64,000 bases of DNA from Sthenelais limicola (taxonomy: Eukaryota; Annelida; Polychaeta; Phyllodocida; Sigalionidae), in the NCBI GenBank assembly GCA_942159475.1, contig OW804094.1, positions 57,718,966-57,782,965 of the forward strand. Direction: 5' to 3'. Below are positions 63,001 through 64,000 of the stretch, one piece after another. The notes under the pieces are model-generated. The model was not told the DNA's origin. It saw only the letters and a list, made by a program, of their open reading frames with translations, and searched no databases. Numbering within the stretch: position 1 is the first letter of the stretch; each line of letters starts with the position of its first letter. Both the position numbers and the translations under genes were made by a program.

Positions 63001-63210
63001 GTGCCAGTGAGGGCGTAAAACAAACTATAGAACTGCTTAGACAGGCATGTAGAAAGGGTTCTGTATAAGTGTATGTTTATTATGCAAATAATTAATATAT
63101 TCAATATTATCATTTTTCAGCAATACGTTAACACACAAATGATGGTTCAAAGTGAAGGCACCAAGATTCTTCGGCAGTCAAGGCGATCAGAAGCCAGCAT
63201 GAGCGACAAG
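28151..63210 (+). CDS. BRD8: BRD8 gene (bromodomain-containing protein 8), coding exons 1-16, 3' end beyond window
   Basis: Sixteen exons join without a frame break into 759 codons: 28151-28166, 36350-36440, 37110-37179, 38539-38588, 38738-38857, 40575-40878, 43879-44007, 44403-44582, 45224-45461, 46266-46445, 46982-47085, 55283-55498, 58076-58239, 58467-58613, 62566-62743, 63121-63210. BRD8 is a subunit of the NuA4/TIP60 histone acetyltransferase complex in the nucleus, and its bromodomain reads acetylated histone tails. Order: SANT-like N-terminus (residues about 8-116), Ala/Lys-rich segment (116-217), Pro/Ser/Thr-rich linkers carrying [12 protein letters not shown] and GAPTLSRLL motifs (218-494), basic/acidic region (495-620) and bromodomain (about 626-740). 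Intron sizes range from 149 bp to 8.2 kb. Human BRD8 continues beyond this point, and a long isoform has a second bromodomain. Confidence 0.95.
28586..28735. repeat. GC-rich 20-bp minisatellite, left arm (inverted relative to 29.5 kb)
   Basis: Repeats of CGGACGCCTGAGTCCAAGC-type units with GGACCC and CCCCGGCC variants. The reverse complement of the same unit forms the array at 29529-29690. It lies in BRD8 intron 1, about 450 bp after exon 1. Confidence 0.8.
28887..28935. promoter_or_regulatory. Two CArG boxes flanking a CRE, arranged as an inverted repeat
   Basis: CCATATATGG at 28890 and 28923 match the serum-response-factor consensus CC(A/T)6GG exactly. Between them TGACGTCA (28911-28918) is a perfect cAMP-response element. 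The outer 14 bp (TTGCCATATATGGA) form an exact inverted repeat. It lies in BRD8 intron 1. The same CArG words recur in an unrelated-looking place (59404, 59424), so this may be part of a repeat rather than a real enhancer. Confidence 0.5.
29529..29690. repeat. GC-rich 20-bp minisatellite, right arm
   Basis: Tandem GGGACTCAGGCGTCCGATGC units with variants (GGGGATCACGGGTCCC). It faces the inverse array at 28.6 kb across about 800 bp. Confidence 0.85.
30100..30360 (+). mobile_element. tRNA-Cys-derived SINE (candidate)
   Basis: Contains an RNA polymerase III box A (TGGCGCAGGGG, 30128-30138) and box B (GTTCAAGGC, 30173-30181) 45 nt apart, as in a tRNA. Between them the anticodon-loop region ACTGCAGAG resembles tRNA-Cys (GCA anticodon). 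The acceptor stem does not pair and no CCA-adjacent structure is present, so it is not a working tRNA. A downstream body with CAACAACAAT-like sequence could be the tail. The 3' boundary is a guess. Confidence 0.6.
30598..30727 (-). repeat. 3' LTR of the Mag-like element
   Basis: 130 bp, TGTAAGAG...AATACA on the minus strand. It carries an extra TAACAACTAG-like 10 bp relative to the other LTR. Directly upstream on the minus strand is a 13-nt purine run (30728-30740), the expected polypurine tract. Confidence 0.93.
30789..32100 (-). pseudogene. Integrase region of the Mag-like element
   Basis: Two overlapping frames (32100-31606 and 31670-30789) make up an integrase. The zinc-binding HHCC part is visible as IHEGHFG and CEAC. 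The catalytic acidic residues lie in [13 protein letters not shown] and NGKCERAV. A frame change near 31.64 kb separates the first Asp from the rest. An in-frame TAA (32113-32115) cuts it from RNase H, so it cannot make one working polyprotein as it stands. The C-terminal tail after the core is basic and Arg/Pro-rich. Confidence 0.93.
32113..33863 (-). pseudogene. Protease, reverse transcriptase and RNase H region of the Mag-like element
   Basis: The frame starting at ATG 33863 opens with the aspartic-protease motif [11 protein letters not shown]. It then runs into reverse transcriptase: [38 protein letters not shown], and YIDD as the catalytic box. RNase H follows in another frame ([20 protein letters not shown]). 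The frame changes close to 32.68 kb, where the two frames overlap. Lengths are usual for Ty3/gypsy pol. Confidence 0.94.
33870..34712 (-). pseudogene. gag of the Mag-like element
   Basis: Reads 280 codons from ATG 34712 to TAG 33870. It is mostly helical and charged, typical of a capsid ([20 protein letters not shown], then [11 protein letters not shown]). Near the end GHYARCC resembles the second half of a CCHC zinc knuckle, but the first two cysteine positions are Val and Gly, so the knuckle looks broken. The stop is followed in the same frame by two codons and the protease ATG. Confidence 0.9.
34740..34859 (-). repeat. 5' LTR of the Mag-like element, with primer-binding site beside it
   Basis: 120 bp, TGTAAGAG...AATACA. 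The next bases on the minus strand, TGGTACCAGGA (34739-34729), are complementary over 11 nt to the 3' end of tRNA-Leu(UAA) including CCA. Confidence 0.93.
34860..36349. other. Rest of BRD8 intron 1, no gene seen
   Basis: No exon, RNA gene or mobile-element protein recognised between the LTR and BRD8 exon 2. A short duplication (AAAAAGAGCAGGT) occurs near 36040-36073. Confidence 0.4.
36350..36440 (+). CDS. BRD8: BRD8 coding exon 2
   Basis: Acceptor TTCTTCTGCAG, donor GTAAGA. Encodes residues about 6-36, including [20 protein letters not shown], the start of the conserved SANT-like N-terminal region that anchors BRD8 in the complex. Ends phase 2. Confidence 0.95.
36648..36680. repeat. C-run and (CA)n microsatellite
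   Basis: A C-run followed by CACACACACACAAACACAC in BRD8 intron 2. Confidence 0.95.
37110..37179 (+). CDS. BRD8: BRD8 coding exon 3
   Basis: Acceptor TTTGTTTTCAG, donor GTATGT. Encodes (W)[11 protein letters not shown] followed by NDWFSQK, matching the conserved BRD8 core (V-SRAI, DWFSQK). Ends phase 0. Confidence 0.96.
37811..37874. repeat. 32-bp tandem repeat, two copies
   Basis: TGAGTGACAGGGAGGGAGGT plus ATACAGACTGTG repeated; a third copy starts and breaks off. Confidence 0.9.
38336..38431. repeat. 21-bp minisatellite family, array 3 (most regular)
   Basis: Four and a half units, each starting CTATCTCGACTTTACGATGG, nearly identical, in BRD8 intron 3. The unit aligns with the GACTATTTCAACTTTACGAT units at 54.6 kb. 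The heptapeptide repeat in one frame (YDGLSRL) is a by-product of the 21-bp period. Confidence 0.95.
38539..38588 (+). CDS. BRD8: BRD8 coding exon 4
   Basis: Fifty nt. Acceptor GTATTTTCAG, donor GTAAGT. Encodes [17 protein letters not shown], completing the SANT-like region. Ends phase 2; the following intron is only 149 bp. Confidence 0.95.
38738..38857 (+). CDS. BRD8: BRD8 coding exon 5
   Basis: Acceptor GTTTCCCTTAG, donor GTGAGT. Encodes [20 protein letters not shown] then [20 protein letters not shown]. The conserved RKL..ER..E.KK.I helix of BRD8 is clear. Ends phase 2. Confidence 0.95.
39654..40061. mobile_element. Inverted-repeat element rich in CGCTCT words, single copy
   Basis: A complete 408-bp member of the family seen at 10.68 kb: ends AGGCTGCGATTCCACTGGCT and GAGCCAGTGGAATAGTACCT, followed by TAA on the right (ATA on the left). 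It is full of GCGCTT, CGCTCT and AGAGCG words, with no ORF. It lies in BRD8 intron 5. Confidence 0.82.
40080..40400 (-). mobile_element. LINE 3' end fragment
   Basis: The minus frame 40391-40170 ends a non-LTR element polyprotein: [31 protein letters not shown] and [10 protein letters not shown] match the typical C-terminus (R...F..S...G..WN.LP...K..LK). A short AT-rich 3' UTR follows to the left. The rest of the element is missing. Confidence 0.8.
40575..40878 (+). CDS. BRD8: BRD8 coding exon 6
   Basis: Acceptor GTTCTCAG, donor GTTTGT. Encodes about 101 residues: [20 protein letters not shown] (the conserved RLKR..E.I.AG..D..L element), then an Ala/Glu/Lys-rich helix with a run of seven alanines, then a Pro/Lys segment. 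Likely coiled coil in the middle. Ends phase 0. Confidence 0.95.
41932..42062. repeat. G-run, GA tract, then (CCT)n tract
   Basis: About 20 G (41932-41951), a purine stretch, then pyrimidines (TCC/CCT at 42003-42062). Purine and pyrimidine tracts face each other within 130 bp in BRD8 intron 6. Confidence 0.93.
42099..42335. repeat. Perfect 29-bp inverted repeat flanking 179 bp (MITE-like)
   Basis: The left arm 42099-42127 starts TGGGTCAGATTTTCAGAAAA, and the right arm 42307-42335 is its exact reverse complement. No ORF. A 20-bp direct repeat (AGATAATTGTGACCATGTGT) lies further out at 41491 and 42414. Confidence 0.85.
43879..44007 (+). CDS. BRD8: BRD8 coding exon 7
   Basis: Acceptor CTTTTTAAG, donor GTTTGT. 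Encodes 43 residues starting [15 protein letters not shown]. It includes [19 protein letters not shown], which corresponds to the conserved TPPPSPLLSELLK motif of BRD8. Phase 0 at both ends. Confidence 0.95.
44403..44582 (+). CDS. BRD8: BRD8 coding exon 8
   Basis: Acceptor GCTTGTTACAG, donor GTTAAC (weaker). Encodes 60 residues, Gln/Ser/Val-rich ([20 protein letters not shown]), ending [15 protein letters not shown]. Low-complexity linker, phase 0 at both ends. Confidence 0.88.
45224..45461 (+). CDS. BRD8: BRD8 coding exon 9
   Basis: Acceptor TTCTCTTGAAG, donor GTAAGC. Encodes a Pro/Ala/Thr/Val-rich linker ([20 protein letters not shown]) ending [13 protein letters not shown], where VKTE could be a sumoylation site. 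Ends phase 1. Confidence 0.92.
46266..46445 (+). CDS. BRD8: BRD8 coding exon 10
   Basis: Acceptor GTGCTGACACAG, donor GTAGGA. Encodes [20 protein letters not shown] and a Ser/Thr/Pro linker. GAPTLSRLL is shared with vertebrate BRD8, confirming the exon. Phase 1 at both ends. Confidence 0.95.
46699..46830 (+). mobile_element. Retroposed LINE 3' tail with poly(A)
   Basis: CATCCATTGATCGTAACATT ... GAAGATTGGCTGTATAAAAA matches the 3' end of the LINE near 57.87-57.97 kb and ends in a run of more than 20 A. It is a severely 5'-truncated copy in BRD8 intron 10. Confidence 0.85.
46982..47085 (+). CDS. BRD8: BRD8 coding exon 11
   Basis: Acceptor TTTTTTTCTGCAG, donor GTAAGT. Encodes (A)[19 protein letters not shown] ending TKDSSKSQ. 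Starts phase 1, ends phase 0. It is followed by the 8.2-kb intron holding the nested elements. Confidence 0.9.
47209..47556. repeat. Possible small inverted-repeat element
   Basis: The left end CACTCAGCCCGG and right end GAGCTGAGTG share about 10 bp in inverted orientation. Only a weak case for a MITE. Confidence 0.3.
47673..47755. repeat. Inverted repeat, left copy (CpG-rich)
   Basis: About 80 bp matching the reverse complement of 55057-55138 (shared GGTTGGGGAG, GAATGATGTATAT, GGGGCGCTAGG). This copy keeps the CpGs that the other has lost. Confidence 0.85.
48021..48105. repeat. Inverted repeat, 32-bp arms with 21-bp loop
   Basis: The left arm ends CATTCTCGCTAACTATTT, and the right arm starts AAATAGTTAGCGAGAATG. 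There are two mismatches. It abuts the point where the gypsy-type pol sequence stops. Confidence 0.88.
48106..48743 (-). pseudogene. Retroviral-type aspartic protease and downstream spacer of the second LTR element
   Basis: Contains [10 protein letters not shown] (active-site DTG) and the flap/hydrophobic region ending ILGIDLL (48743-48402). A second frame (48393 leftwards) carries the typical gypsy spacer with VEP, GLFTVRT and [14 protein letters not shown] stop lies just upstream of the protease frame (near 48770), so it is not intact. Confidence 0.85.
48882..49309 (-). pseudogene. gag (C-terminal part) of the second LTR element
   Basis: Frames covering 49398-48882 carry [20 protein letters not shown] and, at the end, one CCHC zinc knuckle, [15 protein letters not shown] (C-x2-C-x4-H-x4-C), the nucleic-acid-binding part of gag. 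The N-terminal part lies on the other side of the hAT insertion. Confidence 0.85.
49310..53869 (+). mobile_element. hAT-type DNA transposon, 4560 bp, inserted in gag
   Basis: Terminal inverted repeats CAGGGATGCAAGTT at 49310 and its inverse ending at 53869. GTTGTA lies on both sides (49304-49309 and 53870-53875). Removing the element with one GTTGTA restores an open gag frame, which fixes the boundaries and the 6-bp duplication. It encodes a hAT transposase. Most hAT elements duplicate 8 bp; some subgroups have been described with shorter duplications, so this may belong to one of those. Confidence 0.92.
50716..53508 (+). pseudogene. hAT transposase gene, frame changed at three places
   Basis: Start codon unclear. 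A short lead ([11 protein letters not shown], from about 50716), then the frame 50759-52168, then 52002-53192, then 53056-53508. The N-terminus has a zinc-finger-like CIFC...HVHTQSTHH. The RNase-H-like core shows first Asp in INLDECT (residue 188 of the 50759 frame), second Asp in LSDNAAYM (255), CHIVHN (286-291) and Glu in DCIEVV (356). The hAT dimerisation region ([20 protein letters not shown]) lies near 52720-52830. The tail is Lys/Ser/Thr-rich. Each frame change is +1, one at an A7 run (51994-52000). Apart from these the frame is long and clean. It may be a recent pseudogene, a domesticated gene with assembly indels, or slippage. Confidence 0.85.
53870..54093 (-). pseudogene. gag (N-terminal part) of the second LTR element
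   Basis: The minus strand encodes a capsid-like helix-rich stretch ([20 protein letters not shown]) with one frame change before the hAT insertion point. Confidence 0.7.
54117..54409 (-). repeat. 5' LTR of the second LTR element, with tRNA-Leu primer-binding site beside it
   Basis: 293 bp starting TGTCACC and ending GGTGACA (7-bp inverted ends). It contains CTAAATAAAAC, a likely poly(A) signal region. After 4 bases comes TGGTGGCAGCGGTGGGATT (54112-54094), complementary over 19 nt to the 3' end of tRNA-Leu(AAG) with CCA. Confidence 0.85.
54465..54765. repeat. 21-bp minisatellite family, array 4
   Basis: About 14 degenerate units, typified by GATTGACTATTTCAACTTTT, immediately beyond the 5' LTR of the second LTR element. 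Confidence 0.9.
55057..55138. repeat. Inverted repeat, right copy (CpG-depleted)
   Basis: Reverse complement of 47673-47755 with most differences being CG to TG or CA. Confidence 0.85.
55283..55498 (+). CDS. BRD8: BRD8 coding exon 12
   Basis: Acceptor ATTGACATTTTCAG, donor GTAAAC. Encodes 72 residues: an acidic/Ser-rich start ([20 protein letters not shown]), then a strongly basic end ([20 protein letters not shown]) that could contact DNA or act as nuclear signal. Phase 0 at both ends. I do not recall the basic patch from human BRD8. Confidence 0.9.
55995..57970 (+). mobile_element. Broken LINE (CR1/L2-like), RT core to 3' end
   Basis: Pieces in order: [14 protein letters not shown] sequence near 56130 (in broken frames), [13 protein letters not shown] and [19 protein letters not shown] (56186-56360), a deletion where YADD should be, [20 protein letters not shown] then [13 protein letters not shown] (56654-56850), and the C-terminal [20 protein letters not shown] (57440-57550). 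A segment between about 57050 and 57430 does not fit and may be inserted. The 3' end matches the tail at 46.7 kb. Not functional. Confidence 0.88.
58076..58239 (+). CDS. BRD8: BRD8 coding exon 13
   Basis: Acceptor TTTGATATAG, donor GTATGT. Encodes an acidic stretch ([20 protein letters not shown]) followed by [13 protein letters not shown], equal to the conserved SIPSSPAS motif just before the bromodomain. Ends phase 2. Confidence 0.95.
58467..58613 (+). CDS. BRD8: BRD8 coding exon 14 (bromodomain helix Z and ZA loop)
   Basis: Acceptor TTCTCTTTAG, donor GTAGGC. Encodes [20 protein letters not shown], then [20 protein letters not shown] and [28 protein letters not shown] is nearly identical to vertebrate BRD8. 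Ends phase 2. Confidence 0.97.
59380..60240. promoter_or_regulatory. Promoter-like island in BRD8 intron 14
   Basis: Contains two exact NRF-1 sites (GCGCATGCGC at 59449 and 59647), a YY1-like AAGATGGC (59472), two CArG boxes (59404, 59424) in a 20-bp duplication (TGCGCTCTCCATATATGGCA), and a 187-bp direct duplication (59503 and 59689). A 40-codon frame from the ATG at 60104, starting [10 protein letters not shown] and ending EIVKDINKK before GTTGGT, could be a first exon. I recognise no family. It could be a nested gene's promoter or just a repeat. Confidence 0.4.
60241..61320. other. BRD8 intron 14, unannotated part
   Basis: Nothing recognised except a small inverted repeat at about 60838-60874 (GCTCCCAGACCCT / AGGGTCTGGGAGC). 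Confidence 0.4.
61335..62040. repeat. 21-bp minisatellite family, array 5, in palindromic arrangement
   Basis: 61335-61632 reads as GATTGACTTTTCTGACTTTT units. From 61633 the same unit runs in reverse (AAAGTCAATCATAAAGTCA) to 61740 and again from 61860 to 62040, with a 120-bp unrelated insert between. The switch point at about 61633 makes a large imperfect hairpin. Confidence 0.93.
62566..62743 (+). CDS. BRD8: BRD8 coding exon 15 (bromodomain helices A-B, acetyl-lysine pocket)
   Basis: Acceptor TTTCCCCTACAG, donor GTAAGT. Encodes (R)[18 protein letters not shown], then [20 protein letters not shown] and [20 protein letters not shown]. The conserved acetyl-lysine-binding Asn (residue 707, in [10 protein letters not shown]) is present, so the reader is expected to be functional. 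Ends phase 0. Confidence 0.98.
63121..63210 (+). CDS. BRD8: BRD8 coding exon 16 (end of bromodomain)
   Basis: Acceptor ATCATTTTTCAG, donor GTTTGT. Encodes [20 protein letters not shown] then [10 protein letters not shown]. Phase 0. The gene must continue, as no stop follows before the donor. Confidence 0.92.
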
Positions 63211-64000
63211 GTTTGTCTTCTTAGTCCTAGTCACAATTAGTCCAACGACGACATTAATCTGTAGCTGGTGATGTGTAGCTGAGTTTTACATCAGTTCAGT
63301 CTTGTCCATATTGTTTAAATATAAAGATTATTGGAATTACAATGATAATGCGATTAGAGATATCATTAAATTTAGTGTGTCAGATTGCTTACGCGGACAA
63401 ATCAAGTCCAATAAATTTTCGATTATGACAGAAAGTTCCATTCTATATTTATTATATATGCATACAATTTGATCAAATATCATGTGTAAATCATCAGATA
63501 GCACTGGAAACGTAGCTGACTCGGTGAAAAAAGTCTCAGAGACAGTGCGAGCAGCCCCATCTCTGTAGGTCTATGGCTATGCATATGGATTTGTTGACGT
63601 GTTTCTCAGAGACCCAAAGCCGCTTGTCTAAGTTAATTTCATACTACATTGAACTATGAAATTAAGAACTTAAATAAGCTCATTCGGATCTCTGCGAAGC
63701 ACGCCAACAAACTGTGGAGGTTATTTTTAGACAACTACATTTGTACCATATGGGTATTTTTATTGCATCCCACGTATTGCACCTCTCAATGGGAATGCAC
63801 ATATAATAAATGTGTATTCTGTTCAATTTGACACCAACTCTTTGGGGGATTTTATATGAAAGGGAGATAGGAATGAAAAAAGTAGAAGGATATAGTAAAT
63901 AGTAGAAGATGATTGAAATAAGATTATTGGTTCTACATATATTCTTCCACAAAGAAAAAGAGCATTTCTTAGACAGTATCGTTCCTAGTCTGCATTGCGT
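63211..64000. other. BRD8 intron 16 (part), no exon recognised
   Basis: AT-rich; I found no acceptor followed by a BRD8-like frame before the window ends. Confidence 0.5.

Overview
This is a window of an intron-rich animal genome, not a bacterial one. It holds spliced exons with GT/AG borders and consistent codon phases, long introns, microsatellites, and fragments of LINE, Ty3/gypsy and hAT elements. The two recognisable host genes (clarin and BRD8) resemble vertebrate proteins, but the repeats look like those of a marine invertebrate, for example an echinoderm, hemichordate, lancelet or lophotrochozoan. I cannot name the species from the sequence.

Layout. Positions 1-27750 carry a clarin-family four-transmembrane gene on the minus strand: first coding exon at 27480-27750, a small phase-matched exon at 7169-7297, and a transmembrane exon at 1636-1806. 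The last exon(s) lie beyond the left edge. Its introns (5.4 and 20.2 kb) hold non-autonomous elements with terminal inverted repeats (10.68-11.50, 14.56-16.05 and 19.64-20.77 kb), a LINE fragment (17.1-17.8 kb), minisatellites, and GA, GGA and G tracts. Positions 27751-28150 are a 400-bp shared region between divergent start codons.

From 28151 to beyond the right edge runs BRD8 on the plus strand, the bromodomain subunit of the NuA4/TIP60 complex. I resolve 16 coding exons (759 codons), all joining in frame: an N-terminal SANT-like region (exons 2-5), a charged Ala-rich segment (exon 6), Pro/Ser/Thr-rich linkers (exons 7-11), an acidic stretch (exons 12-13) and the bromodomain (exons 14-16). 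The stop codon is not in the window.

BRD8 introns are full of mobile DNA. Intron 1 holds a complete but decayed Mag-like Ty3/gypsy element (30598-34859, minus), a tRNA-Cys-derived SINE and an inverted pair of GC-rich minisatellites. Intron 5 holds a LINE 3' end and an inverted-repeat element. Intron 11 holds a nest: a hAT-type transposon (49310-53869) inserted into the gag region of a second LTR element (48.1-54.4 kb), with a 6-bp target duplication. Intron 12 holds a broken LINE. Intron 14 holds a promoter-like island and a palindromic 21-bp minisatellite.

The most striking non-genic signals are a 21-bp (two-helical-turn) minisatellite family at five places, a perfect 60-bp palindrome at 8812, a dimeric CGCTCT-rich inverted-repeat element, and three same-direction frame changes along an otherwise well-preserved hAT transposase.
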